Shown: positions 33,721 to 45,929, numbered from the stretch's first letter. The stretch: 64,000 nucleotides of DNA from Leptasterias polaris (GCA_037783415.1 JAZGTN010000087.1:186001-250000), one strand, 5' to 3'. The notes: a model not told the origin generated them from the sequence alone. Numbers and translations are program-made.

Positions 33721-34560
33721 CTACAAGGGAAGTAGGGCCAGTGAATGGCAAAGAGTTGAGCCTCTTTTGACCAAAGGAAGGTCCATCCAACTGCAAACAT
33801 CATACAGTATGAGCTGGAGATGGTGCCCAAAACTATCCATTAGGTGCTTGCATGCCATCGAGCGGGTACACATCGCTAAGTTCGTGCTCTTACTGTAAGC
33901 GGCATAAATGAGGAGAAGTTTAGCTTTGAAAGGCCATGTGTCTAAGTAACGGCCAAGCGTATTGGATGACAAAGCTACAAAAAGAGTTGGCTTGTCAGGG
34001 GGCTGGACCATCTGTGGGAGCAGATAGAACAGAGAGGGGGGCATCTTTGGTGTTGCAGTAGGCTGCGGCGCTGAATGCGGTGTTGGCTGTTGCGCTGCAA
34101 AAAATGCTTGCGGTCGAGGAGAAATTGTAGTGGGAGGTGGTGGGAGTTGGGAGCAAGGGAGGAGAGGAATCGGCATGAGGGATGGTGTCGGGGGAAGGAG
34201 AATCGGAATAGCTGAAGTTGTCCGAAGGACATCAGCAGGAGAGGGGAGGAGGGAAACCATTGGACTAGGGTTAGTGCCAGGAGGTGGAGGGTGACGAAGT
34301 GATGGCAGAACCTGTGGGTGGCCATTGAGGAAAGCTTTATCATGCAAAGTGTGGACAGCATGTGCTGCCGTACTCGAAAAGCGGTAATGGCAATATAAAT
34401 AGTTGCCATAGCTTCTGGAGAACTGCAGCTCACTCAAGTGTTGGACTGCGCCCACTCCACACACAAATTTCTGTACCTGCTCTTTGGTGGCATGAAGAGG
34501 AATATTGGTCACTAAGACCGCATAATACTTTAGCCTAGCAGGGGACATCCTGCCGTCCAC
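33721..34560 (-). CDS. RRM-domain, proline-rich protein of the LTR element, copy 1 (279 aa)
   Basis: Residues about 11-90 form an RNA-recognition-motif fold by pattern: beta-1/RNP2 YYAVLVTNIP, helix TKEQVQKFVCGVG, RNP1-like NYLYCHYRF, then a second helix AAHAVHTLHDKAF and GHPQVL. Residues about 90-185 are rich in Pro, with PPPP and PTP strings, and look disordered. The last about 95 residues (LFVALSSNTLGRYLDTWPF onward) are not recognised. The ORF starts about 270 bp after the primer-binding-like site, the usual position for gag, so an RNA-binding packaging role is conceivable but unproven. This copy has V at residue 33 where copies 2 and 3 have L. A shorter overlapping frame (152 aa) is a shadow. 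Confidence 0.7.
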   Translation of the reverse strand: MDGRMSPARLKYYAVLVTNIPLHATKEQVQKFVCGVGAVQHLSELQFSRSYGNYLYCHYRFSSTAAHAVHTLHDKAFLNGHPQVLPSLRHPPPPGTNPSPMVSLLPSPADVLRTTSAIPILLPPTPSLMPIPLLPCSQLPPPPTTISPRPQAFFAAQQPTPHSAPQPTATPKMPPSLFYLLPQMVQPPDKPTLFVALSSNTLGRYLDTWPFKAKLLLIYAAYSKSTNLAMCTRSMACKHLMDSFGHHLQLILYDVCSWMDLPLVKRGSTLCHSLALLPL

Positions 34561-34833
34561 TAGGGAAAATTTATGAAATGCAAGAGTAACATTGCTAACA
34601 GCAAACTAAGATCATTACTTACTTAAAAAGATAATCCTGTGCAACAAAAGTGCACATAAAAGCAAGATAATACAAGTTAAAAATGGCAAGAGCAATACAA
34701 TCATAGAAAATCAAGAAATTTGGCAATACTAGTAGAAAACAATGTCGAGAAATAATATTGTGGGCCCCTTCAGTAGCCGTCGAAAGGTGTATTGTTTTTA
34801 CACACAATCAATTTAGGAAAAAAATACAGCGTA

Positions 34834-34851
34834 TCCCCACATCGGGCGCCA
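34834..34851 (-). promoter_or_regulatory. tRNA-Lys-like primer-binding site
   Basis: On the minus strand TGGCGCCCGATGTGGGGA lies 4 nt after the LTR end. It matches the complement of the 3' end of animal tRNA-Lys(CUU) as I recall it (TGGCGCCCAACGTGGGGC) except at three positions. This sets the element's polarity. Equivalent sites: 38290-38307 and 41746-41763. Confidence 0.7.
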
Positions 34852-34855
34852 ATTA

Positions 34856-36860
34856 TGTAACAGGTTTGAGTACGGCTGATGCGCACTCCAATGTGGGGCT
34901 CGACAATTAAATATAAAAGAAGTTTAAAAGGAACCCATGTGGGGTTCGACAATAAAAGCAGAAGATAATAATAATTAAACAAGTAATACAATTAAACAAT
35001 GCAAATATAAGAAATGATTGAATGGCCTATCTGTTTAGTCGTGGATGTGATGGCGCACCCGGCGAAAATGAAGAATAACTGGAAGATGATGATACTATGA
35101 CGATGATGATGCTGATACTATGACGATAGGGGCTTTGGAGTTGAAGATGGGGGACTTGATGAAGCGGTGCGAAAACAGTTCCTTGTCCTTGATCAGGGGA
35201 CAGGACAACTGTTTTCGTTACAACCAGATAAAGATGACGAACAAAGAAGTGATGATAGTTGATGTTTCGCTGTCCTGCTGGCTCTCTTGTTTTGAATCCG
35301 CCTAGAGCAGGACATGGGATGAATATACAATAACTATGGTGAAATGAGCTGGGCTGGCGCAATCCAACGCAGATATCCGACAGAGGCAAAGTGTACTTCT
35401 CGAAGAAACTTGGGAGGTTAAATCTTACAATTTCCTCTGTCGGTGTCCAGTGGCCAAGTCTAAAATTAATCCTATGCCATTCTTGAAAAATATGAAATAA
35501 ACTAAAAATAAGTACTTAATCTAAAACCTATAATCCTTTAACAAGAAAGGAACAACTAATCCTAAAAAATAAAGTAAGTGTGAATAAAGACTGTGGGAAT
35601 GTTTATCTCACACTGGTCAGGGCAGTCTCCCACGGGTGTGAAGATGTAACACCTTCTGCCCAGACCAGTGCCCAAGGCTGATGGACAGTCAAGGATTACT
35701 CTCTTAAAATAGCAAGTGTTAATCTATACATGTACAAGACATTTCATAGAACAATGACTCATTGATACCATGAAATAAGGAAGTTGGAATAAACAATGAA
35801 AAATAGGAGAATTGCTTAAACTTTTAAGCAACAATTATTATGTACAATATTACTTAAAACTTTCAAGAAGTCTCAAATAAAAGTAAATGCAAAGCATCAA
35901 AAAGCAAACAAGTGAAATCAAAGATATATCAAACCATAGAGCAAAACTATGATCAAAATGATTACTGACTAAAATGTTTAGTTTCAGTAAACTAAAAGAA
36001 AGATAAATGCATAAAACTCAAATCAATGATAATTCAAATACAAAACTATCATGGTGGTCAATGCAACCAAAATTAAATAAAGCAGTGCATCTTAAAAACT
36101 GTACAAAGAAAACACTAACTTTGAATAAAAGAGTACTGTACTATTTCCATAATACAATAATAATGCAGACATTAAAGCAACATTAAATAAATCAAGTTCA
36201 AAGCAAAATAATACTGAGACAAAATGTAAAAGACATTTTGCAAGCATTCAAAAGTTAAGCGCACGGAAAACAACAAGTCAATAATTATCAATTCAAAATA
36301 AGAGCTTTTAAAAGGAACTTTGTTCTAGAACTTCAATACTCCAAATCCAAAACAATATCCTCACACAATAGAAACTATGCAGTGATTGTTAAAACTAAAT
36401 GTAAATTGACAATCTGATATTAAATTCAGAAACTTAAGGAATTACTCTTAAGGCTAGGAATAAAAGAAAGATAAAAGTAAAATCAAACTCACCTAGAGCA
36501 GGACATGGGATGAATATACAATAACTATGGTGAAATGAGCTGGGCTGGCGCAATCCAACGCAGATATCCGACAGAGGCAAAGTGTACTTCTCGAAGAAAC
36601 TTGGGAGGTTAAATCTTACAATTTCCTCTGTCGGTGTCCAGTGGCCAAGTGCCAAAACACTTTCTTGGGTACATGGTCACTGACCTCTGGACAACCCTTC
36701 CTCAATACGCCGTGATTGGTCACAAAGCCTGCCACCAATCACCCACCCATCACACACCACCAGGCAACCACCCACCCCTAGACTCGCCCTAATCCGAGCA
36801 GGATGTAGGTAAACTAGGGGTTTATAAAAAAAGAGGGGCCTACATTTTCATCCCATTACA
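34856..36860 (-). repeat. LTR 2 (2005 bp)
   Basis: TGTAACA...ATTACA on the plus strand. Contains the paired 159-bp blocks at 35301-35459 and 36492-36650 and an A-rich segment between them that carries no long ORF. Confidence 0.85.
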
Positions 36861-38311
36861 TGCACGCCTGCTTTCTGAATGTCGTCCCGACATAAGTTAA
36901 AACAATCACTACGCATTCCTATGCGCGCAAGTAGCATGCCCAGAAAAATGAGAGAAAAATAAAATAAAAACAAATCGCTCTATTTTGCACTAATAATGCT
37001 TAACATTGCAGTAATGCACGCATCTTTTGCTTCATCCTGGCAGTCTGGGGTACAAAGGTGTGTTATCTATGAAATCTTTAAAAGTAATGGAGTCGTCATC
37101 GTCACCTGACAATGATCGTCAACCATGAAAGCATTCCAAATCAGAATCACATTCAAATGGTTGCATCTTCCTGGGCCTACAAGGGAAGTAGGGCCAGTGA
37201 ATGGCAAAGAGTTGAGCCTCTTTTGACCAAAGGAAGGTCCATCCAACTGCAAACATCATACAGTATGAGCTGGAGATGGTGCCCAAAACTATCCATTAGG
37301 TGCTTGCATGCCATCGAGCGGGTACACATCGCTAAGTTCGTGCTCTTACTGTAAGCGGCATAAATGAGGAGAAGTTTAGCTTTGAAAGGCCATGTGTCTA
37401 AGTAACGGCCAAGCGTATTGGATGACAAAGCTACAAAAAGAGTTGGCTTGTCAGGGGGCTGGACCATCTGTGGGAGCAGATAGAACAGAGAGGGGGGCAT
37501 CTTTGGTGTTGCAGTAGGCTGCGGCGCTGAATGCGGTGTTGGCTGTTGCGCTGCAAAAAATGCTTGCGGTCGAGGAGAAATTGTAGTGGGAGGTGGTGGG
37601 AGTTGGGAGCAAGGGAGGAGAGGAATCGGCATGAGGGATGGTGTCGGGGGAAGGAGAATCGGAATAGCTGAAGTTGTCCGAAGGACATCAGCAGGAGAGG
37701 GGAGGAGGGAAACCATTGGACTAGGGTTAGTGCCAGGAGGTGGAGGGTGACGAAGTGATGGCAGAACCTGTGGGTGGCCATTGAGGAAAGCTTTATCATG
37801 CAAAGTGTGGACAGCATGTGCTGCCGTACTCGAAAAGCGGTAATGGCAATATAAATAGTTGCCATAGCTTCTGGAGAACTGCAGCTCACTCAAGTGTTGG
37901 ACTGCGCCCACTCCACACAAAAATTTCTGTACCTGCTCTTTGGTGGCATGAAGAGGAATATTGGTCACTAAGACCGCATAATACTTTAGCCTAGCAGGGG
38001 ACATCCTGCCGTCCACTAGGGAAAATTTATGAAATGCAAGAGTAACATTGCTAACAGCAAACTAAGATCATTACTTACTTAAAAAGATAATCCTGTGCAA
38101 CAAAAGTGCACATAAAAGCAAGATAATACAAGTTAAAAATGGCAAGAGCAATACAATCATAGAAAATCAAGAAATTTGGCAATACTAGTAGAAAACAATG
38201 TCGAGAAATAATATTGTGGGCCCCTTCAGTAGCCGTCGAAAGGTGTATTGTTTTTACACACAATCAATTTAGGAAAAAAATACAGCGTATCCCCACATCG
38301 GGCGCCAATTA
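36861..38311 (-). mobile_element. Internal region 2 of the tandem LTR element
   Basis: 1451 bp, same layout as region 1 and almost identical. Confidence 0.8.
37177..38016 (-). CDS. RRM-domain, proline-rich protein of the LTR element, copy 2 (279 aa)
   Basis: Same length and domain order as copy 1: RRM (about 11-90), Pro-rich middle, unrecognised C-terminal part. One residue differs (L at 33). Near-identity at protein and DNA level means recent duplication, so the open frame is not independent evidence of selection. Confidence 0.7.
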   Translation of the reverse strand: MDGRMSPARLKYYAVLVTNIPLHATKEQVQKFLCGVGAVQHLSELQFSRSYGNYLYCHYRFSSTAAHAVHTLHDKAFLNGHPQVLPSLRHPPPPGTNPSPMVSLLPSPADVLRTTSAIPILLPPTPSLMPIPLLPCSQLPPPPTTISPRPQAFFAAQQPTPHSAPQPTATPKMPPSLFYLLPQMVQPPDKPTLFVALSSNTLGRYLDTWPFKAKLLLIYAAYSKSTNLAMCTRSMACKHLMDSFGHHLQLILYDVCSWMDLPLVKRGSTLCHSLALLPL

Positions 38312-40316
38312 TGTAACAGGTTTGAGTACGGCTGATGCGCACTCCAATGTGGGGCTCGACAATTAAATATAAAAGAAGTTTAAAAGGAACCCATGTGGGG
38401 TTCGACAATAAAAGCAGAAGATAATAATAATTAAACAAGTAATACAATTAAACAATGCAAATATAAGAAATGATTGAATGGCCTATCTGTTTAGTCGTGG
38501 ATGTGATGGCGCACCCGGCGAAAATGAAGAATAACTGGAAGATGATGATACTATGACGATGATGATGCTGATACTATGACGATAGGGGCTTTGGAGTTGA
38601 AGATGGGGGACTTGATGAAGCGGTGCGAAAACAGTTCCTTGTCCTTGATCAGGGGACAGGACAACTGTTTTCGTTACAACCAGATAAAGATGACGAACAA
38701 AGAAGTGATGATAGTTGATGTTTCGCTGTCCTGCTGGCTCTCTTGTTTTGAATCCGCCTAGAGCAGGACATGGGATGAATATACAATAACTATGGTGAAA
38801 TGAGCTGGGCTGGCGCAATCCAACGCAGATATCCGACAGAGGCAAAGTGTACTTCTCGAAGAAACTTGGGAGGTTAAATCTTACAATTTCCTCTGTCGGT
38901 GTCCAGTGGCCAAGTCTAAAATTAATCCTATGCCATTCTTGAAAAATATGAAATAAACTAAAAATAAGTACTTAATCTAAAACCTATAATCCTTTAACAA
39001 GAAAGGAACAACTAATCCTAAAAAATAAAGTAAGTGTGAATAAAGACTGTGGGAATGTTTATCTCACACTGGTCAGGGCAGTCTCCCACGGGTGTGAAGA
39101 TGTAACACCTTCTGCCCAGACCAGTGCCCAAGGCTGATGGACAGTCAAGGATTACTCTCTTAAAATAGCAAGTGTTAATCTATACATGTACAAGACATTT
39201 CATAGAACAATGACTCATTGATACCATGAAATAAGGAAGTTGGAATAAACAATGAAAAATAGGAGAATTGCTTAAACTTTTAAGCAACAATTATTATGTA
39301 CAATATTACTTAAAACTTTCAAGAAGTCTCAAATAAAAGTAAATGCAAAGCATCAAAAAGCAAACAAGTGAAATCAAAGATATATCAAACCATAGAGCAA
39401 AACTATGATCAAAATGATTACTGACTAAAATGTTTAGTTTCAGTAAACTAAAAGAAAGATAAATGCATAAAACTCAAATCAATGATAATTCAAATACAAA
39501 ACTATCATGGTGGTCAATGCAACCAAAATTAAATAAAGCAGTGCATCTTAAAAACTGTACAAAGAAAACACTAACTTTGAATAAAAGAGTACTGTACTAT
39601 TTCCATAATACAATAATAATGCAGACATTAAAGCAACATTAAATAAATCAAGTTCAAAGCAAAATAATACTGAGACAAAATGTAAAAGACATTTTGCAAG
39701 CATTCAAAAGTTAAGCGCACGGAAAACAACAAGTCAATAATTATCAATTCAAAATAAGAGCTTTTAAAAGGAACTTTGTTCTAGAACTTCAATACTCCAA
39801 ATCCAAAACAATATCCTCACACAATAGAAACTATGCAGTGATTGTTAAAACTAAATGTAAATTGACAATCTGATATTAAATTCAGAAACTTAAGGAATTA
39901 CTCTTAAGGCTAGGAATAAAAGAAAGATAAAAGTAAAATCAAACTCACCTAGAGCAGGACATGGGATGAATATACAATAACTATGGTGAAATGAGCTGGG
40001 CTGGCGCAATCCAACGCAGATATCCGACAGAGGCAAAGTGTACTTCTCGAAGAAACTTGGGAGGTTAAATCTTACAATTTCCTCTGTCGGTGTCCAGTGG
40101 CCAAGTGCCAAAACACTTTCTTGGGTACATGGTCACTGACCTCTGGACAACCCTTCCTCAATACGCCGTGATTGGTCACAAAGCCTGCCACCAATCACCC
40201 ACCCATCACACACCACCAGGCAACCACCCACCCCTAGACTCGCCCTAATCCGAGCAGGATGTAGGTAAACTAGGGGTTTATAAAAAAAGAGGGGCCTACA
40301 TTTTCATCCCATTACA
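38312..40316 (-). repeat. LTR 3 (2005 bp)
   Basis: Same ends and internal structure as LTR 2. Confidence 0.85.
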
Positions 40317-41767
40317 TGCACGCCTGCTTTCTGAATGTCGTCCCGACATAAGTTAAAACAATCACTACGCATTCCTATGCGCGCAAGTAGCATGCCCAGA
40401 AAAATGAGAGAAAAATAAAATAAAAACAAATCGCTCTATTTTGCACTAATAATGCTTAACATTGCAGTAATGCACGCATCTTTTGCTTCATCCTGGCAGT
40501 CTGGGGTACAAAGGTGTGTTATCTATGAAATCTTTAAAAGTAATGGAGTCGTCATCGTCACCTGACAATGATCGTCAACCATGAAAGCATTCCAAATCAG
40601 AATCACATTCAAATGGTTGCATCTTCCTGGGCCTACAAGGGAAGTAGGGCCAGTGAATGGCAAAGAGTTGAGCCTCTTTTGACCAAAGGAAGGTCCATCC
40701 AACTGCAAACATCATACAGTATGAGCTGGAGATGGTGCCCAAAACTATCCATTAGGTGCTTGCATGCCATCGAGCGGGTACACATCGCTAAGTTCGTGCT
40801 CTTACTGTAAGCGGCATAAATGAGGAGAAGTTTAGCTTTGAAAGGCCATGTGTCTAAGTAACGGCCAAGCGTATTGGATGACAAAGCTACAAAAAGAGTT
40901 GGCTTGTCAGGGGGCTGGACCATCTGTGGGAGCAGATAGAACAGAGAGGGGGGCATCTTTGGTGTTGCAGTAGGCTGCGGCGCTGAATGCGGTGTTGGCT
41001 GTTGCGCTGCAAAAAATGCTTGCGGTCGAGGAGAAATTGTAGTGGGAGGTGGTGGGAGTTGGGAGCAAGGGAGGAGAGGAATCGGCATGAGGGATGGTGT
41101 CGGGGGAAGGAGAATCGGAATAGCTGAAGTTGTCCGAAGGACATCAGCAGGAGAGGGGAGGAGGGAAACCATTGGACTAGGGTTAGTGCCAGGAGGTGGA
41201 GGGTGACGAAGTGATGGCAGAACCTGTGGGTGGCCATTGAGGAAAGCTTTATCATGCAAAGTGTGGACAGCATGTGCTGCCGTACTCGAAAAGCGGTAAT
41301 GGCAATATAAATAGTTGCCATAGCTTCTGGAGAACTGCAGCTCACTCAAGTGTTGGACTGCGCCCACTCCACACAAAAATTTCTGTACCTGCTCTTTGGT
41401 GGCATGAAGAGGAATATTGGTCACTAAGACCGCATAATACTTTAGCCTAGCAGGGGACATCCTGCCGTCCACTAGGGAAAATTTATGAAATGCAAGAGTA
41501 ACATTGCTAACAGCAAACTAAGATCATTACTTACTTAAAAAGATAATCCTGTGCAACAAAAGTGCACATAAAAGCAAGATAATACAAGTTAAAAATGGCA
41601 AGAGCAATACAATCATAGAAAATCAAGAAATTTGGCAATACTAGTAGAAAACAATGTCGAGAAATAATATTGTGGGCCCCTTCAGTAGCCGTCGAAAGGT
41701 GTATTGTTTTTACACACAATCAATTTAGGAAAAAAATACAGCGTATCCCCACATCGGGCGCCAATTA
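40317..41767 (-). mobile_element. Internal region 3 of the tandem LTR element
   Basis: 1451 bp, same layout as regions 1 and 2. It is the first internal region after the outer 5' LTR on the minus strand. Confidence 0.8.
40633..41472 (-). CDS. RRM-domain, proline-rich protein of the LTR element, copy 3 (279 aa)
   Basis: Identical in protein sequence to copy 2. This copy lies closest to the outer 5' LTR (41768-43772) and so would be the most likely to be translated from an LTR-initiated transcript. Confidence 0.7.
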   Translation of the reverse strand: MDGRMSPARLKYYAVLVTNIPLHATKEQVQKFLCGVGAVQHLSELQFSRSYGNYLYCHYRFSSTAAHAVHTLHDKAFLNGHPQVLPSLRHPPPPGTNPSPMVSLLPSPADVLRTTSAIPILLPPTPSLMPIPLLPCSQLPPPPTTISPRPQAFFAAQQPTPHSAPQPTATPKMPPSLFYLLPQMVQPPDKPTLFVALSSNTLGRYLDTWPFKAKLLLIYAAYSKSTNLAMCTRSMACKHLMDSFGHHLQLILYDVCSWMDLPLVKRGSTLCHSLALLPL

Positions 41768-43772
41768 TGTAACAGGTTTGAGTACGGCTGATGCGCACTC
41801 CAATGTGGGGCTCGACAATTAAATATAAAAGAAGTTTAAAAGGAACCCATGTGGGGTTCGACAATAAAAGCAGAAGATAATAATAATTAAACAAGTAATA
41901 CAATTAAACAATGCAAATATAAGAAATGATTGAATGGCCTATCTGTTTAGTCGTGGATGTGATGGCGCACCCGGCGAAAATGAAGAATAACTGGAAGATG
42001 ATGATACTATGACGATGATGATGCTGATACTATGACGATAGGGGCTTTGGAGTTGAAGATGGGGGACTTGATGAAGCGGTGCGAAAACAGTTCCTTGTCC
42101 TTGATCAGGGGACAGGACAACTGTTTTCGTTACAACCAGATAAAGATGACGAACAAAGAAGTGATGATAGTTGATGTTTCGCTGTCCTGCTGGCTCTCTT
42201 GTTTTGAATCCGCCTAGAGCAGGACATGGGATGAATATACAATAACTATGGTGAAATGAGCTGGGCTGGCGCAATCCAACGCAGATATCCGACAGAGGCA
42301 AAGTGTACTTCTCGAAGAAACTTGGGAGGTTAAATCTTACAATTTCCTCTGTCGGTGTCCAGTGGCCAAGTCTAAAATTAATCCTATGCCATTCTTGAAA
42401 AATATGAAATAAACTAAAAATAAGTACTTAATCTAAAACCTATAATCCTTTAACAAGAAAGGAACAACTAATCCTAAAAAATAAAGTAAGTGTGAATAAA
42501 GACTGTGGGAATGTTTATCTCACACTGGTCAGGGCAGTCTCCCACGGGTGTGAAGATGTAACACCTTCTGCCCAGACCAGTGCCCAAGGCTGATGGACAG
42601 TCAAGGATTACTCTCTTAAAATAGCAAGTGTTAATCTATACATGTACAAGACATTTCATAGAACAATGACTCATTGATACCATGAAATAAGGAAGTTGGA
42701 ATAAACAATGAAAAATAGGAGAATTGCTTAAACTTTTAAGCAACAATTATTATGTACAATATTACTTAAAACTTTCAAGAAGTCTCAAATAAAAGTAAAT
42801 GCAAAGCATCAAAAAGCAAACAAGTGAAATCAAAGATATATCAAACCATAGAGCAAAACTATGATCAAAATGATTACTGACTAAAATGTTTAGTTTCAGT
42901 AAACTAAAAGAAAGATAAATGCATAAAACTCAAATCAATGATAATTCAAATACAAAACTATCATGGTGGTCAATGCAACCAAAATTAAATAAAGCAGTGC
43001 ATCTTAAAAACTGTACAAAGAAAACACTAACTTTGAATAAAAGAGTACTGTACTATTTCCATAATACAATAATAATGCAGACATTAAAGCAACATTAAAT
43101 AAATCAAGTTCAAAGCAAAATAATACTGAGACAAAATGTAAAAGACATTTTGCAAGCATTCAAAAGTTAAGCGCACGGAAAACAACAAGTCAATAATTAT
43201 CAATTCAAAATAAGAGCTTTTAAAAGGAACTTTGTTCTAGAACTTCAATACTCCAAATCCAAAACAATATCCTCACACAATAGAAACTATGCAGTGATTG
43301 TTAAAACTAAATGTAAATTGACAATCTGATATTAAATTCAGAAACTTAAGGAATTACTCTTAAGGCTAGGAATAAAAGAAAGATAAAAGTAAAATCAAAC
43401 TCACCTAGAGCAGGACATGGGATGAATATACAATAACTATGGTGAAATGAGCTGGGCTGGCGCAATCCAACGCAGATATCCGACAGAGGCAAAGTGTACT
43501 TCTCGAAGAAACTTGGGAGGTTAAATCTTACAATTTCCTCTGTCGGTGTCCAGTGGCCAAGTGCCAAAACACTTTCTTGGGTACATGGTCACTGACCTCT
43601 GGACAACCCTTCCTCAATACGCCGTGATTGGTCACAAAGCCTGCCACCAATCACCCACCCATCACACACCACCAGGCAACCACCCACCCCTAGACTCGCC
43701 CTAATCCGAGCAGGATGTAGGTAAACTAGGGGTTTATAAAAAAAGAGGGGCCTACATTTTCATCCCATTACA
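41768..43772 (-). repeat. LTR 4 (outer 5' LTR on the minus strand), 2005 bp
   Basis: Right end ATTACA followed by CATATC; the CATA here matches the CATA left of LTR 1. It carries the TATA box at 43733, the donor-type GTGAGT at about 43404, and lacks the 178 bp specific to LTR 1. Confidence 0.85.
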
Positions 43773-43943
43773 CATATCTTGCACGCAGGTTCAGAAATTG
43801 CGCACATTCACCTGCTATTAGTTTTATATTTGCACAAGCAAGTCTTTAATAAGCTTGAGTTTTTACATTGTGTTCAACTACTGGAAATCATGATTGTATC
43901 ATTGACAATGACAGCTCCATCCATGATTCTACATGTATGTAGT
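43773..43943. other. Short flank right of the LTR element
   Basis: Single-copy-looking sequence containing the CATA target copy (43773-43776). No feature seen. Confidence 0.4.
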
Positions 43944-44887
43944 ATATCGTAGGACGCCCTGTATTCAGGGCGTCCCTGAAATCGAGGCAAATCTTTTACC
44001 TCTCTGTGCGCGATGTACATGTAAACAGTCCCTAGATACAATTTTTGTGGTTTGACTTGCCAAGTAAAGAGTCTCCTCTCATTTGACCAAAACTTAGAAA
44101 CATGTAAGGCTCCACTGGTTAGTTGCACTTTGCAAAAAGTTGTGGTATTTAGGCATTTCTGCAAGGTACAAAAATATGTCATACTGTCGGGGCCATAAAA
44201 AAAAAATTCCCCACCGAAAAAGTTTCATCAAACACTTTTTCAATTCACAATTCACGATGATCAAATCATGTGACTGAACATTCTGCTGAGCATTCTGGGA
44301 AAAAAAATACAGAGGCTTAAAGAAGCCACGTGCCTTATATCATTTTCTAATAGTCTGGATAATTTTTTTTTGTAACACTATCATTTTTGTTATTAATATT
44401 AAAATTTAAACATCAGCTTTGTGATTCGATTATCACTGTTTATTTATATGCTTTATTTTAAATGTTAAGAAACATAAAAAGACACAAAACTAAATAAAAA
44501 TAAGATTTCAAAGCCAAAAATTATTTATATTTTTTTATTATTTTTTTTTTTAAATACCATGGTTATTTTTATAACTAGATAAAAAATATGTTGAATAAAA
44601 TGAAGAAAACTGCTGGCTATAGAGTCATACACTAAGTCTCACAGAACACTTGTAGTCACTGCAGATGTTTCTTCCACGTATGGCTTCACCCGGACACCAT
44701 ACTTTCTTGTTTGCATCGAAAACAGGTCAAACTCAAAACAAATGGGACGCTATTGAAGTCATCGAAGATCGGTGCGTGGTGTGAAAGTTTCAATGTCCAT
44801 CACGTTTTAATATATGTTTGCATATTTCTTATAAACAAAGGAAGGTAATTAGGGCATGAGTTGATTATGGAATATTTTTAAAAAGGC
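43944..44887. repeat. 0.94-kb tandem duplication, copy 1
   Basis: Begins ATATCGTAGGACGCCCTG, with a GGACGCCCTG/CAGGGCGTCC hairpin at 43951-43975, and ends GGCAT. It is matched nearly base for base by 44888-45840. The minus ORF at 43874-44182 is open in both copies but has no recognisable domain. Confidence 0.85.
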
Positions 44888-45840
44888 ATATCGTAGGACG
44901 CCCTGTATTCAGGGGGTCCCTGAAATCGAGGCAAACCTTTGACCTCTCTGCGCGCGATGTAAACAGTCCCTAGATACAATTTTTGTGGTTTGACTTGCCA
45001 AGCAAAGAGTCTCCTCTCATTTGACCAAAACTTAGAAACATGTAAGGCTCCACTGGTTAGTTGCACTTGTAAATGCAAAAAGTTGTGGTATTTTAGGCTT
45101 TTCTACAAGGTACAAAAATATGTCATACTGTCGGGGCCATAAAAAAAATTTTCCCCACCGAAAAAGTTTCATCAAACACTTTTTCAATTCACAATTCACG
45201 ATGATCAAATCATGTGACTGAACATTCTGCTGAGCATTCTGTGGGAAAAAATACAGAGGTTTAAAGAAGCCATGTGCCTTATATCATTTTCTAATAGTCT
45301 GGAGAATTTCTTTTGTAACACTCATATCATTATTGTTATTAATATTAAAATTTAAACATCGGCTTTGTGATTCGATTATCACTGTTTATTTATATGCTTT
45401 AGTATAAATGTTAAGAAAAATAAAAAGACACAAAACTAAATAAAAATAAGATTTGAAAGCCAAGAATTATTTACATTTTTTTATTTAAATTTTTTTTATT
45501 TTTAGTTTTTGCAAATTACCATGGTAATTTTAAAAATTTTATAAAAAATATGTTGAATAAAATGAAGACAACTGCTGGCTATAGAGTCATACACAAAGTC
45601 TCACAGAACCCTTGTAGTCACTGCAGATGTTTCTTCCACGGATGGCGTCACCCGGACACCATACTTTCTTGTTTGCATCGAAAACAGGTCAAACTCAAAA
45701 CAAATGGGACGCTATTGAAGTCATCGAAGATCGATGCGTGGTGTGAAAGTTTCAATGTCCATCACGTTTTAATATATGTTTGCATACTTTTTATAAACAA
45801 AGGAAGGTAATTAGGGCATCAGTTGGTTATGGAATATTTT
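44888..45840. repeat. 0.94-kb tandem duplication, copy 2
   Basis: Differs from copy 1 by scattered substitutions and small indels (for example AATGC inserted near 45071). A plus-strand 86-aa ORF (45550-45810) is open here, but copy 1 has a TAA in the same frame (about 44633), which argues against coding. Function unknown. Confidence 0.85.
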
Positions 45841-45870
45841 TATTTTTTTTTCAATTCAAAGAAAAAGGCA

Positions 45871-45929
45871 TACTACATCGAAAACCGGACAGGGGAGGAT
45901 ACTACATCGAAAACCGGACAGGGGAGGAT
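45871..45929 (+). repeat. Two tandem copies of a 29-bp unit
   Basis: TACTACATCGAAAACCGGAC followed by AGGGGAGGA, twice in a row with no visible change. Confidence 0.85.

Larger units (their letters stand above)
33405..34855 (-). mobile_element. Internal region 1 of the tandem LTR element
   Basis: 1451 bp between LTR 1 and LTR 2. On the minus strand: primer-binding-like site, about 270-bp leader, RRM ORF, about 316-bp 3' part. No clear polypurine tract precedes LTR 1 (sequence there reads CAGAAAGCAGGCGTGCA). Confidence 0.8.
31222..43772 (-). mobile_element. Tandem non-autonomous LTR retroelement: four LTRs, three internal regions
   Basis: LTRs lie at 31222-33404, 34856-36860, 38312-40316 and 41768-43772, with 1451-bp internal regions between them; the period is 3456 bp. 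The whole is bounded by TG...CA-type LTR ends (TGTAACA/ATTACA on the plus strand) and by CATA on both outer sides, suggesting one insertion site. The minus-strand polarity follows from a tRNA primer-binding-like site beside each inner LTR and a TATA box near each LTR start. No protease, RT, RNase H or integrase is present; the sole long ORF is an RRM protein. Copies 2-4 look almost identical, so unequal LTR-LTR recombination, or assembly duplication, is likely. Confidence 0.85.

Noticed and set aside
33975..34433. 152-aa ORF overlapping the RRM ORF (and its copies)
   Set aside because: Shadow frame of the proline-rich region; low-complexity product and no domain.
31222..43772. Endogenous retrovirus with envelope
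   Set aside because: No gag, pol or env domain is encoded; the element is a small non-autonomous LTR retrotransposon.
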